From Phytopseudomonas argentinensis (GTDB taxonomy: Bacteria; Pseudomonadota; Gammaproteobacteria; Pseudomonadales; Pseudomonadaceae): 64,000 bases of DNA. Positions 19,238 through 27,570 of this stretch are shown piece by piece; positions within the stretch are counted from its first letter, which is position 1; each line of letters opens with the position of its first letter. The translations under genes were made by a program, and so were the position numbers. A model generated the notes under the pieces. The model had not been told where the DNA came from. It made no database searches and saw only the letters and a program-made list of their open reading frames with translations. The DNA is taken from positions 1,176,060-1,240,059 of the forward strand of contig NZ_FORC01000001.1 in NCBI RefSeq assembly GCF_900113905.1, given 5' to 3'.

Positions 19238-20164
19238 TCAACGACCACTGCGGTCGATCGCCGGCGCGTGCAGCGCCATCAACTCGGCGACCCACTCGAT
19301 AAACACCCGCAGCTTGGTGCTGACGTGACGGTTGGGCGGGTAGGCGATATACATGGGCATCGGCTCGAACTGCCAGTCTGCGAAAACCGCCACCAGTTCG
19401 CCGCGCTGCTGATGCTCATCAGCCATGTAAGTGGGTAGCCAGAGCACCCCCAGGCCGGCCAGCCCCGCGGCCAGGTAGGCATTGCCATCGTCCACCGCCA
19501 GCACGTAGCGGCCCTCGATGTCGAGGCGTTCGGCACCGCGCTGCATGCGATAGGAAAACACCTTGCCAGCCCGTGCACGCTTGAAGCCGACGATACGGTG
19601 GTGGCTGTCGACCAGTTCCTGCGGGTGCACGGGTGCGCCGCAGCGCTGCAGGTAACTTGGCGCGGCATAAACGCCCGACTGCAGATCACCGACGCGACGC
19701 GCCATCAACGACTGATCCATGATCTCGCCACCGCGGATCACGCAATCGACGTTCTCACCGACCAGGTCGACGAGACGGTCACTGACCCCGAGATCCAGCT
19801 GGATATCCGGATAGCGCGCATGAAAGGCCGGTAACGAAGGCACCAGAATCATCCGTGCGAACGGGCTGGGCACATCCACGCGCAGCCGGCCACGCGGTTG
19901 ACTGGTGGCGTCCGACAGGCTGGTCTCGGCGTCGTCCATATCGGCCAGCAGGCGCACCACGCGTTCGTAGTACGCCGCACCGTCGGCCGTCACCGCGACC
20001 TTGCGAGTGGTGCGGTTCAGCAAACGCACGCGCAGCCGCGCCTCGAGCTGCTGCACCAGCTGGGTGATGCTGGTCTTGCTCATGTGCAGCGTATCGGCGG
20101 CCTTGGTGAAGCTGCCCGCCTCCACCACCCGGGCGAAGGCGCGCATCGCATCGAATCGATCCAT
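19238..20164 (-). CDS. LysR-family transcriptional regulator (CrgA-like group)
   Basis: The 308-residue protein begins MDRFDAMRAFARVVEAGSFTKAADTLHMSKTSITQLVQQLEARL, the winged helix of LysR regulators, followed by the periplasmic-binding-like effector domain (RLRVDVPSPFARMILVPSLPAFHARYPDIQLDLGVSDRLVDLVGENVDCVIRGG). The ATG at 20162-20164 starts the homology, although the frame stays open 61 codons further. It is divergent from the RidA-family gene with 127 bases between starts and probably regulates it. Confidence 0.92.
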   Translation of the reverse strand: MDRFDAMRAFARVVEAGSFTKAADTLHMSKTSITQLVQQLEARLRVRLLNRTTRKVAVTADGAAYYERVVRLLADMDDAETSLSDATSQPRGRLRVDVPSPFARMILVPSLPAFHARYPDIQLDLGVSDRLVDLVGENVDCVIRGGEIMDQSLMARRVGDLQSGVYAAPSYLQRCGAPVHPQELVDSHHRIVGFKRARAGKVFSYRMQRGAERLDIEGRYVLAVDDGNAYLAAGLAGLGVLWLPTYMADEHQQRGELVAVFADWQFEPMPMYIAYPPNRHVSTKLRVFIEWVAELMALHAPAIDRSGR

Positions 20165-20291
20165 CTGTTCAGCCAGTGATTGTTTGGATTTCGCAAACAG
20201 TGTTGATCGAACTGGCCGGTTTATCCAGCCCGTCAGGGTTTCTAAAGTGCATCCATCACTTGGACGGGTCCAGCGACCCAGAGGAAACGAC

Positions 20292-20687
20292 ATGACAATT
20301 CGCGACGTGGTTTTCCCCGCCGGCCGCCAGGCCCTATACGAACGCAACCACTATTCACCGGCGGTGCGTTCCAACGGCCTGCTGTTCGTATCCGGGCAGG
20401 TGGGTAGCCGCCCGGACGGCTCCCCCGAGCCGGAACTCAAGGCCCAGGTTCGCCTGGCTTTCGAGAACCTCAACGCGGTGCTGGAGGCCGCCGACTGCAG
20501 CTTCGATGACGTGGTCGACGTGACGGTGTTCATCGTCAACCCCGAACAGCGCTTCGAGACCATCTGGGAGGTGGTGCCCGAGTACTGGGGCACTGCGCCA
20601 TTCCCGAACATCACGTGCGTGGGCGTGACCTGGCTGTATGGCTTCCAGTTCGAGATCAAGGTGATCGCCAAGCTGCCGGATGCCTGA
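20292..20687 (+). CDS. RidA (YjgF/UK114) family protein
   Basis: The 131-residue protein is of the RidA family, whose studied members hydrolyse reactive enamine/imine intermediates. It has LLFVSGQVGSRPDG, the long helix AQVRLAFENLNAVLEAADCSFDDVVDVTVFIVN and ITCVGVTWLYGFQFEIKVIAKL. The Arg of the canonical RidA C-terminal active-site motif (xxRxxxPxxA..E) is not evident, so this is more likely a RidA paralogue (Rid1-7 type) with a different substrate. The ATG follows AGAGGAAA. Confidence 0.85.
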   Translation: MTIRDVVFPAGRQALYERNHYSPAVRSNGLLFVSGQVGSRPDGSPEPELKAQVRLAFENLNAVLEAADCSFDDVVDVTVFIVNPEQRFETIWEVVPEYWGTAPFPNITCVGVTWLYGFQFEIKVIAKLPDA

Positions 20688-20813
20688 TTGCAGCTAGAGG
20701 CGGCTCCACAGGGTGGACGGTCAGGCGCTTGCCACAGCGGTGTGTGATACACTTCGCGGCGGCCAAAAGCTGCCCCTCCGCCACCGCTGCCCCTACCGGA
20801 GCCGAGATTTTCG

Positions 20814-21866
20814 ATGTCCGATACAGCCCCCCAGAAACCCATTGCCAGCGGTGAAAAATTCCGCACCGCACAGGGTATTACCGCTATCAAGGACGGCCAG
20901 AAGCGCCGCGCCTCGACCGAAGCCAAGGTCTACGAGCCCAAGCCGAGCTGGTTGCGGGTCAAGGCGCCGGGCGGCAGCCGTTTCGAAGCGGTCAAGCGTA
21001 ACGTCGGCGAGCACCGCCTGAGCACCGTTTGCCAGGAATCCCACTGCCCGAACATGGGCGAGTGCTGGTCCAACGGCACGGCCACCATCATGCTGATGGG
21101 TTCGGTGTGCACCCGTGCCTGCCGCTTCTGCGCGGTGGACACCGGTAACCCGAACGGCTGGCTGGACAAGGAAGAGCCGCAGAACACCGCCAAGTCGGTG
21201 GAGCTGATGGCGCTGCGCTACATCGTGCTGACCTCGGTGGATCGCGATGACCTGCCCGACGGCGGTGCTGCGCATTACGCCGCCTGCGTTCAGGCGATCA
21301 AGACCAACACCCCGCAGGTGGTGGTCGAAGCGCTGACCCCGGACTTCGACGGCGATCTCGAGGCCATCGAGCGCGTGGTGGATTCCGGCCTCGAGGTGTT
21401 CGCCCAGAACGTCGAGACGGTCAATCGCCTGACCCGCGAAGTGCGTGACCCGCGCGCCGGCTACCGCAAGACCCTCGACGTGCTGGCCCATGCCAAGCGC
21501 CATCGCCCCGACGTGCTCACCAAGACCAGCCTGATGCTCGGCCTCGGCGAGACCGACGACGAGGTGTTCGAGGCCATGCAGGACATGCGCGCGGTGGGCG
21601 TGGATATCCTCACCCTCGGCCAGTATCTGCAGCCGACCCGCAATCACCTGCCGGTCAAGCGCTGGGTGAGCCCGGACGAGTTCAATCGTTTCCGTGATAT
21701 CGGCCTGCAGATGGGCTTCATGGAAGTGGCGGCCGGCCCGCTGGTGCGCTCCAGCTATCGCGCCGACAAGGTGTTCGAGAAGAACAATCTGGGCCTCGCC
21801 GCACCGGTTCCGGTGCCCGGCCAGCAGGTCGACAACAGCCTGATCCCTGCCCTCAACGTCAACTGA
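20814..21866 (+). CDS. lipA: Lipoyl synthase
   Basis: LipA is a radical SAM enzyme that inserts two sulfurs into octanoyl groups on lipoyl domains. The 350-residue protein has the auxiliary cluster motif [12 protein letters not shown] and the radical SAM cluster CTRACRFC (near residues 100-108), and ends in the conserved R-S-S-Y segment [10 protein letters not shown]. It converges on lipB from the opposite strand, whereas in the pseudomonads I know lipB and lipA run the same way, which points to a local inversion. Confidence 0.98.
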   Translation: MSDTAPQKPIASGEKFRTAQGITAIKDGQKRRASTEAKVYEPKPSWLRVKAPGGSRFEAVKRNVGEHRLSTVCQESHCPNMGECWSNGTATIMLMGSVCTRACRFCAVDTGNPNGWLDKEEPQNTAKSVELMALRYIVLTSVDRDDLPDGGAAHYAACVQAIKTNTPQVVVEALTPDFDGDLEAIERVVDSGLEVFAQNVETVNRLTREVRDPRAGYRKTLDVLAHAKRHRPDVLTKTSLMLGLGETDDEVFEAMQDMRAVGVDILTLGQYLQPTRNHLPVKRWVSPDEFNRFRDIGLQMGFMEVAAGPLVRSSYRADKVFEKNNLGLAAPVPVPGQQVDNSLIPALNVN

Positions 21867-21901
21867 GCGCGCTGGGTCAGGCCTTTGGCCAATCCAGAAA
21901 A

Positions 21902-21935
21902 ACGAAAAAGGGACGCCTCGGCGTCCCTTTTTCGT
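21902..21935. terminator. Bidirectional terminator between lipA and lipB
   Basis: A 16-bp stem (ACGAAAAAGGGACGCC and complement) with a 2-base TC centre, plus A/T-tracts on both sides, lies between the convergent genes. Confidence 0.92.
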
Positions 21936-21963
21936 CGTTTGCCACGCACACAGACTGCGTGCC

Positions 21964-22587
21964 CTAGGCGTAGCCCAATCGTTGGCGTAGCGCCTGCTCA
22001 AGGCATCTGGCGACCTCGTCGAAGACAGGCGGCGTAGCCACCAGATCCTTCAACTGAGTCATCTGCAAACCGGCATAGCCGCACGGGTTGATGCGCTGGA
22101 AAGGCGTCATGTCCATGTCGACGTTCAGCGCCAGGCCGTGGAACGAACAGCCGCGGCGCACCCGCAGGCCCAGCGAGGCGATCTTGTCGCCCTCGACGTA
22201 GACGCCCGGCGCATCGGCCTTGGGTGCGGATTCGATGCCATAGCCCGCCAGCACGTCGACCAGCGCCTGCTCCATGACGGTGACCAGCTCGCGTACGCCC
22301 AGGTCCAGGCGACGCAGGTCGAGCATCAGGTAGCCGACCAGCTGACCGGGGCCGTGGTAGGTCACCTGGCCACCACGCTCGACCTGCACCACCGGTATGT
22401 CACCCGGCGCCAGCAGGTGTTCCGGCTTGCCGGCCTGGCCCTGGGTGAACACCTGCGGGTGCTGCAGCAGCCAGATCTCGTCGGGCGTGGCGTCATCGCG
22501 CTCGGCGGTCAGCCTGCGCATGGCCTCGAGGGTCGGCAGATACTCCACCACCCCAAGGTGGCGCACGATCAGCTCGGCTGCGGCCAC
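21964..22587 (-). CDS. lipB: Octanoyl-[ACP]:protein octanoyltransferase
   Basis: LipB moves octanoate from acyl carrier protein to lipoyl domains, the substrate of LipA. The 207-residue protein contains the family blocks [43 protein letters not shown], the [25 protein letters not shown] segment with the catalytic Lys, and [14 protein letters not shown] with the catalytic Cys. It starts with GTG (22585-22587), whose G overlaps the upstream ybeD stop codon (TAGTG), so translation is coupled. Confidence 0.97.
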   Translation of the reverse strand: MAAAELIVRHLGVVEYLPTLEAMRRLTAERDDATPDEIWLLQHPQVFTQGQAGKPEHLLAPGDIPVVQVERGGQVTYHGPGQLVGYLMLDLRRLDLGVRELVTVMEQALVDVLAGYGIESAPKADAPGVYVEGDKIASLGLRVRRGCSFHGLALNVDMDMTPFQRINPCGYAGLQMTQLKDLVATPPVFDEVARCLEQALRQRLGYA

Positions 22588-22865
22588 TACAGCACCATAT
22601 GCACGCGGCCGGTGGCACGCAGGTCGACATGAATGGCCTGCAGTTGCTCCACGCCGGTGGCGGTGATCAGCACCTGCACGGAGAGAAAGCGGCCCTTGCT
22701 GCTGTCGCGGGTCACCAGGGTGCCGGCATCGAAGTCAGGCGCATGGCGCTGCATCACCTCGATCACCATGTCAGTGAAGCCCTCGCCGGCCTCACCGATC
22801 ACCTTGATCGGGTAGTTCTTGCAGGGGAATTCGATTTTCGGAGCTTGTACGTCGGTATCGGTCAT
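22587..22865 (-). CDS. ybeD: DUF493 (YbeD-like) protein
   Basis: The 92-residue protein has the ACT-like DUF493 fold ([61 protein letters not shown]). It lies between dacC and lipB, the same place as E. coli ybeD. Its function is unknown; a regulatory role in lipoate or PBP genes has been guessed from context only. I use the ATG at 22865 ([10 protein letters not shown]); earlier codons lack homology. Confidence 0.93.
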   Translation of the reverse strand: MTDTDVQAPKIEFPCKNYPIKVIGEAGEGFTDMVIEVMQRHAPDFDAGTLVTRDSSKGRFLSVQVLITATGVEQLQAIHVDLRATGRVHMVL

Positions 22866-22887
22866 GGTGTTCACTGATCCAAAATGA

Positions 22888-22910
22888 AACGCCCTCGGAT
22901 CGAGGGCGTT
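22888..22910 (-). terminator. Terminator downstream of dacC
   Basis: AACGCCCTCG and its complement form a 10-bp stem (extendable by TGAA/TTCA) with a 3-base loop. In the dacC direction it is followed by TTTCATTTT. It would reduce read-through into ybeD-lipB. Confidence 0.7.
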
Positions 22911-22933
22911 CATCGCAACATTGGGGCGAGCTG

Positions 22934-24109
22934 TCAGTTAAACAACCCGTAGAAGAACAGTCGAATGCTATCCCACAGCTGGCGGAAGAAACCACCCTCC
23001 TCGACCGCCTCGAGTGCGACCAGGTCGGCGCTGTGCACCACCTGATCACCCATCTTCACTTCCACCTTGCCGATCACGTCACCCTGGGCGATCGGTGCGG
23101 TGATCTGCTGGTTGAGGGTCATGCTCGCCTGCAGCTTCTCCAGCTGGCCTTTCGGCAGCGTGAGGGTCAGGTCCTGAGCCAGACCGGCCTTGACTTGGGA
23201 AGCCTGGCCTTTCCATACCGGCGCCTGTGCCAGCTCGGCACCCTTCTGGTAGAAGGTACGGGTTTCGAAAAAGCGGAAACCGTAGGTCAAGAGCTTCTGG
23301 GTTTCGGCGGCCCGGGCGCTTTCGCTGTCGGTGCCGAATACCGAGGTGATCATCCGCGCGCCGTCACGAACCGCCGAAGCGACCAGGCAGAAGCCGGCTT
23401 CGTTGGTGTGGCCGGTTTTCAGGCCGTCGACGGTACGGTCGCGCCACAGCAGCAGGTTACGGTTGGGCTGCTTGATGTTGTTCCACAGGAACTCTTTCTG
23501 CGAATAGATGGCGTAGTGCTCGGCATCCTCGTTGATGATCGCACGGGCCAGGATCGCCATGTCGTGGGCACTGGAGTAGTGATCGGGATGCGGCAGGCCG
23601 GTGGCGTTCATGAAGTGGCTGTTCTTCATGCCCAGGCGTTCGGCGGTGGCGTTCATCATGTCGGCGAAGGCGTCTTCACTGCCGGCGATGTGCTCGGCGA
23701 TGGCGATGCTGGCATCGTTGCCGGACTGGATGATCACCCCGTGCAGCAGCTCGTCGACGGTCGCCTGGCTGTTCACCGGCAGGAACATGGTGGAGCCACC
23801 CGAGGCAGCACCACCGGTACGCCAGGCGTGCTCGCTGATGGTGACCTTGTCCTGCTCGCCGATCTTGCCGTTGCGGATTTCCAGTGTGGCGATATAGGCG
23901 GTCATCAGCTTGGTCAGGCTGGCCGGCGGCAGACGCTGGTCCGCATTGTTCTCGACCAGGACGTTGCCACTGGCGCCATCCATCAGCACATAGGACTTGG
24001 CAGCCAGTTGCGGCGGAGCCGGCAGCGGCGCCTGGTTGGCCCAGGCACTGGAGGTGCCGAGCAGCATAAGTGACAGGAAGATGCGTTGCGCGAAGCTGGT
24101 GATTTTCAT
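22934..24109 (-). CDS. dacC: D-alanyl-D-alanine carboxypeptidase (PBP5/6 type)
   Basis: This low-molecular-mass penicillin-binding protein trims the terminal D-Ala of peptidoglycan side chains in the periplasm. The 391-residue precursor has a signal peptide ([24 protein letters not shown]), the SxxK motif PASLTKLMT near residue 65, SGN in [12 protein letters not shown] in [12 protein letters not shown], a C-terminal PBP5 beta domain and a C-terminal amphipathic anchor [17 protein letters not shown]. The ATG at 24107-24109 starts the signal peptide. It lies downstream of rlpA beyond a palindromic repeat. Confidence 0.97.
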   Translation of the reverse strand: MKITSFAQRIFLSLMLLGTSSAWANQAPLPAPPQLAAKSYVLMDGASGNVLVENNADQRLPPASLTKLMTAYIATLEIRNGKIGEQDKVTISEHAWRTGGAASGGSTMFLPVNSQATVDELLHGVIIQSGNDASIAIAEHIAGSEDAFADMMNATAERLGMKNSHFMNATGLPHPDHYSSAHDMAILARAIINEDAEHYAIYSQKEFLWNNIKQPNRNLLLWRDRTVDGLKTGHTNEAGFCLVASAVRDGARMITSVFGTDSESARAAETQKLLTYGFRFFETRTFYQKGAELAQAPVWKGQASQVKAGLAQDLTLTLPKGQLEKLQASMTLNQQITAPIAQGDVIGKVEVKMGDQVVHSADLVALEAVEEGGFFRQLWDSIRLFFYGLFN

Positions 24110-24234
24110 CCGTCTCTCTAGATCGCTGGAGGGTGGAACAGGCCCTTGCGGGCACATGTAAACGTGGCGCCGCACCGCGGCGATCCACTGCTTAGTCAGG
24201 CGGCGAGCCATTTAGTTGCTCGCCAGAACCGGCC

Positions 24235-24380
24235 TTAGAACCTTTTCACGATCTCGCGAGCTAGAGCGATACAAGGCAAAAACAAGCGAGGAAGCGGAGT
24301 TTACAAGTGGTAAATGAGCATTCCGAGCTTGTTTTTAACGCAGTAGCGCCGACGCGCAGCAGATCGTGAACAGGTTCTTA
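24235..24380 (-). repeat. Long palindromic repeat, copy 2 (behind rlpA)
   Basis: A 146-base imperfect palindrome overlaps the rlpA TAA stop codon. Its ends are TTAGAACCTTTTCACGATCT and, inverted, TAAGAACCTGTTCACGATCT (18 of 20 alike). Inside are CAAGGCAAAAACAAGCGAGG, AAGCGGAGTTTACA, GAGCATTCCGAGC and TTTTTAACGCAG, shared with copies 3 and 4. No T-run follows the stem in the rlpA direction. It also fills most of the 268-base rlpA-dacC gap. Confidence 0.85.
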
Positions 24381-25391
24381 GTCGGCCTTGACCAGGGTTG
24401 CCTGCCCGAGGTTGGCGACACGAATGCTGTCACGCACCCGGTCAGCCTCGCCCTGGCTGTTGATCGGCCCCAGCCGTACGCGGTGCAGTATCTGCTGGTT
24501 GCGCACCACTGAGTTGATGAATACCGGAGCACTCACCGACTCGCTCAACTTGGACTTGAGAAGCTCCGCAGCGTCGGGATTGGCGAAGGCTCCCACTTGG
24601 AGATACAGGCCAGACGCTGCGGCTGAAGCGTTTTTTTTTGAGTCGATCTGCACCGGCACGGTGGCGGCGGCGTGCTGTTGCACGGGCGGCGAATACTGCT
24701 CCACCGGCGCATTGGCCAGCTTCAGCTGTTCCATCTGCGCGGACTGCACCTTGGCCATCTGCGGCTGCTTGATCATCATCGGCACCGGACGCCCCTGCTG
24801 GGCCCACCACTCGGTGGGATCGATGCCTTCGACACGCACCTGGGCAGTGCCCTTTTCGGCGTAGCCAAGCTTCTTGGCAGCGGCGAAGGACAAATCGATG
24901 ATGCGGTCGGAATAGAACGGCCCACGGTCGTTGACGCGCAGGATCGCGCTCTTGCCGTTTTCCAGGTTGGTCACCCGCACGTAGCTGGGCAGCGGCAGGG
25001 TCTTGTGGGCGGCGGTCATGCCGTACAGGTCGTAGGCTTCACCGTTGGCAGTCGCCTGGCCATGGAACTTGGTGCCGTACCAGGACGCCGGGCCGGTGGC
25101 CACGTAGCGACGGGCATCGGCGATCGGGTAATACTGCTTGCCGAAGACCACGTAGGGGCTGGCCTTGACCGGGCCGTAGTGCGGCATCGGGATGGCGTCC
25201 TGGATCTTCGAGACGTCGACATCCCACCAGGGCGCGCCGTCCTTGTGGGGGCGGTTGAAATCACTGGGACCGGACATCGGGCTGCCCGCCTGGCTCGGCG
25301 CCGAGCCGGTCGGCGCGCGGCTGGAGGAACAACTGGCCAGCAGCACAACAGCAACGCCGCAGACGGCCAGCTTGAACGGCAAGCGTGTCAT
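24378..25391 (-). CDS. rlpA: Septal lytic transglycosylase lipoprotein RlpA
   Basis: RlpA cleaves naked glycan strands at the division septum of Pseudomonas. The 337-residue precursor has a lipobox in LLASCSS (Cys near residue 21), a double-psi beta-barrel domain with GPASWYGTKFHGQ and the catalytic Asp in ILRVNDRGPF (about residues 100-165), a Gln/Ala-rich linker, and a C-terminal SPOR domain (SGLYLQVGAFANPDAAELL..) that binds denuded peptidoglycan. Its ATG overlaps the mltB stop (ATGA). A run of nine A's (24631-24639) just before the SPOR domain is a likely slippage site. Confidence 0.97.
   Translation of the reverse strand: MTRLPFKLAVCGVAVVLLASCSSSRAPTGSAPSQAGSPMSGPSDFNRPHKDGAPWWDVDVSKIQDAIPMPHYGPVKASPYVVFGKQYYPIADARRYVATGPASWYGTKFHGQATANGEAYDLYGMTAAHKTLPLPSYVRVTNLENGKSAILRVNDRGPFYSDRIIDLSFAAAKKLGYAEKGTAQVRVEGIDPTEWWAQQGRPVPMMIKQPQMAKVQSAQMEQLKLANAPVEQYSPPVQQHAAATVPVQIDSKKNASAAASGLYLQVGAFANPDAAELLKSKLSESVSAPVFINSVVRNQQILHRVRLGPINSQGEADRVRDSIRVANLGQATLVKAD
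24631..24639 (-). other. A9 homopolymer inside rlpA (linker/SPOR boundary)
   Basis: The mRNA sense strand reads TCA-AAA-AAA-AAC, nine consecutive A's in an otherwise GC-rich gene, at the codons for Ser-Lys-Lys-Asn just before the SPOR domain. One lost A gives a stop after about 30 codons; one gained A opens a frame that runs to 24442. Either would remove the SPOR domain. Confidence 0.9.
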
Positions 25392-26422
25392 TGATTGGCA
25401 CCTCGGGCCTGAACCAGCAACTCGGACAACTGATTGACCGCCATGGCGTACATCACGCTGCGGTTGTAGCGGGTGATCACGAAGAAATTCGGCTGCCCCA
25501 TCCAGTACTCGGGGCCTTCGGCGCCGTCCAGACGAAAGGCGGTAACCGGCAGGTCGTCGGCCAGCACGTCGTTGCTCGACCAGCCCAGGGCGCGCAGTTC
25601 GCCTACGGTCTTCTCGGGATCCAGGCCGGAGCTCAGCCCCTGGTCGGCCTGCTCGCCCTTGACCGTTGCCAGGCTGGCCACCGGCTGACCCGGCTGCCAG
25701 TTATGGCGTTTGAAGTAGCTGGCCACGCTACCGATGGCGTCGGTCGGGTTGCTCCAGATATTGATGTGGCCGTCGCCGTCGAAATCCACGGCATAGGCGC
25801 GGAAGCTGCTCGGCATGAACTGCGGCAGGCCCATGGCGCCGGCATAGGAGCCTTTCAGGCTGGCCGGGTCGACCTGCTCTTCGCGGGTCAGCATGAGGAA
25901 CTCGCGCAGCTCCTTGCGAAAGAAGGGTGCGCGCGGCGGATAATCGAACGCCAGCGTGGAGAGCGCGTCGATCACCCGGTAGTTGCCGGTATTGCCACCG
26001 TAGGAGGTTTCCACGCCAATGATGGCGACGATGATCTCGGCCGGCACGCCGTATTCCTTCTCGGCACGGGCCAGGGCTTCGGCGTGCTCGTTCCAGAACG
26101 CCACGCCCTTGTTGATGCGCGCATCGGTGATGAAGATCGGGCGGTATTCCTTCCACGGCTTGACCCGTTCGGCAGGACGGGAAATGGCGTCGAGGATCGC
26201 CTGCTTGCGCTCCACATCGGCGAACAAGGTAGTCAGCTGCTCGCTGGCAAAACCGTAGTCACGGGTCATTTCGGTGATGAACTCGCCGACCAGCGGCGAA
26301 TTCGCGTATTCGTTGGCAGCCATCGCCTGTGGAGCCCCGAGCAGGCCGGCGACCGCCAGCCATTGTGCATGTCGTGCGGCCCAGCCACGCAAAATCTGCA
26401 TTGAATTCATAACCCCAATCAT
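25388..26422 (-). CDS. mltB: Lytic murein transglycosylase B
   Basis: MltB is a soluble or membrane-linked lytic transglycosylase that cuts peptidoglycan glycan strands. The 344-residue protein has a signal-like N-terminus (LRGWAARHAQWLAVAGLLGAPQAMA) without an obvious lipobox, and the catalytic Glu in IIGVETSYGGNTG near residue 150, then GSYAGAMGLPQFMPSSFRAYAVDFDGDG, typical of the MltB family (SLT_2). I take the ATG at 26420-26422, which overlaps the rodA stop as ATGA; starts four or seven codons further in are also possible. Its own stop overlaps rlpA by four bases. Confidence 0.94.
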   Translation of the reverse strand: MIGVMNSMQILRGWAARHAQWLAVAGLLGAPQAMAANEYANSPLVGEFITEMTRDYGFASEQLTTLFADVERKQAILDAISRPAERVKPWKEYRPIFITDARINKGVAFWNEHAEALARAEKEYGVPAEIIVAIIGVETSYGGNTGNYRVIDALSTLAFDYPPRAPFFRKELREFLMLTREEQVDPASLKGSYAGAMGLPQFMPSSFRAYAVDFDGDGHINIWSNPTDAIGSVASYFKRHNWQPGQPVASLATVKGEQADQGLSSGLDPEKTVGELRALGWSSNDVLADDLPVTAFRLDGAEGPEYWMGQPNFFVITRYNRSVMYAMAVNQLSELLVQARGANQ

Positions 26423-27570
26423 GCCTGAGCGATCCACTTGCGGTGCGTGTGGATGGACATCAGGATTCCGAAACTCGACAACAACGTAATCAATGACGTG
26501 CCGCCATAACTGATGAACGGCAGCGGCACTCCCACTACCGGCAACAACCCACTGACCATGCCGATATTGATGAACACATAGACGAAGAAGGTCATGGTCA
26601 AACCGCCGGCAAGCAGCTTACCGAACAGCGTCTGCGCTTGCACGGTAATCACCAGACCGCGTGCAATCAACAGAATGTACAAGAGCAGCAACAGACAGAC
26701 ACCAATCAGACCGAATTCTTCGGCCAGAACGGCAATGATAAAGTCCGTGTGGCTTTCCGGCAAAAAGTCCAGGTGCGATTGGGTGCCCAGCAGCCAGCCC
26801 TTGCCGAACACCCCGCCCGAGCCGATCGCCGCCTTGGACTGGATGATGTTCCAGCCGGCGCCCAGGGGGTCGCTTTCCGGATTGATGAAGGTCAGCACCC
26901 GGCGCTTCTGGTAGTCGTGCATGACGAAGAACCACATCGCCACCGCGATCGGCGCGATCGCCGCCACCGCCCCGGCAATCCAGCGCCATTGCAGGCCGGC
27001 CATGAACAGCACGAAGGCACCGGAGGCGAGAATCAGCAGCGAGGTGCCCAGATCCGGCTGCAGCAGGATCAGCACGAATGGCGTGACCACCAGCCCCAGG
27101 CTCACCGCGACGTGCTTGAGGCTCGGTGGCAGGGTGCGCTTGGACAGGTACCAGGCCATGGTCGCCGGCATCAGGATCTTCATGAACTCCGATGGCTGGA
27201 AGCGGATCACCCCGGGAATGTTGATCCAGCGCGTGGCGCCCATGGCGTTGTGGCCCATGACGTCGACCACCACCAGCAGGGCCACCCCGCAGAGGTACCC
27301 CAGCGGCACCCAGCGGGCCATGAAACGCGGTTCGAACTGGGCGATGACCACCATCGCCACCAGGCCGATACCAAAGGAGCTGGCCTGCTTCATCAGCAGG
27401 TCGAGGTTCTTGCCGCTGGCCGAGTAGAGAATGAACAGGCTGCCGGTGGCCAGCAGCAACAGCAGCAACAGCAGGATGCCGTCGATGTGCAGGCGCTGCA
27501 GCAGGCTGGAGCGGCGACGCAGGACGTCGTCGCTGGACAGCGTGCGGTCGAAGCTGCCGGTCAGGCTCAT
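26419..27570 (-). CDS. rodA: Rod-shape SEDS glycosyltransferase RodA
   Basis: RodA polymerises lipid II into glycan strands during elongation, in complex with PBP2. The 383-residue protein is a polytopic SEDS member with about ten membrane helices, starting with a poly-Leu first segment (GILLLLLLLLATGSLFILYSASG). It carries PDLGTSLL and the periplasmic loop RRVLTFINPESDPLGAGWNIIQSKAAIGSGG with the catalytic region, then PESHTDFIIAVLAEEFGLIG. It overlaps mrdA and mltB by four bases each, so the three are translationally coupled. Confidence 0.98.
   Translation of the reverse strand: MSLTGSFDRTLSSDDVLRRRSSLLQRLHIDGILLLLLLLLATGSLFILYSASGKNLDLLMKQASSFGIGLVAMVVIAQFEPRFMARWVPLGYLCGVALLVVVDVMGHNAMGATRWINIPGVIRFQPSEFMKILMPATMAWYLSKRTLPPSLKHVAVSLGLVVTPFVLILLQPDLGTSLLILASGAFVLFMAGLQWRWIAGAVAAIAPIAVAMWFFVMHDYQKRRVLTFINPESDPLGAGWNIIQSKAAIGSGGVFGKGWLLGTQSHLDFLPESHTDFIIAVLAEEFGLIGVCLLLLLYILLIARGLVITVQAQTLFGKLLAGGLTMTFFVYVFINIGMVSGLLPVVGVPLPFISYGGTSLITLLSSFGILMSIHTHRKWIAQA

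Noticed and set aside
27440..27475. CAGCAA-type microsatellite in rodA
   Set aside because: It is explained by a poly-Leu first membrane helix of RodA; no sign of repeat-number change.
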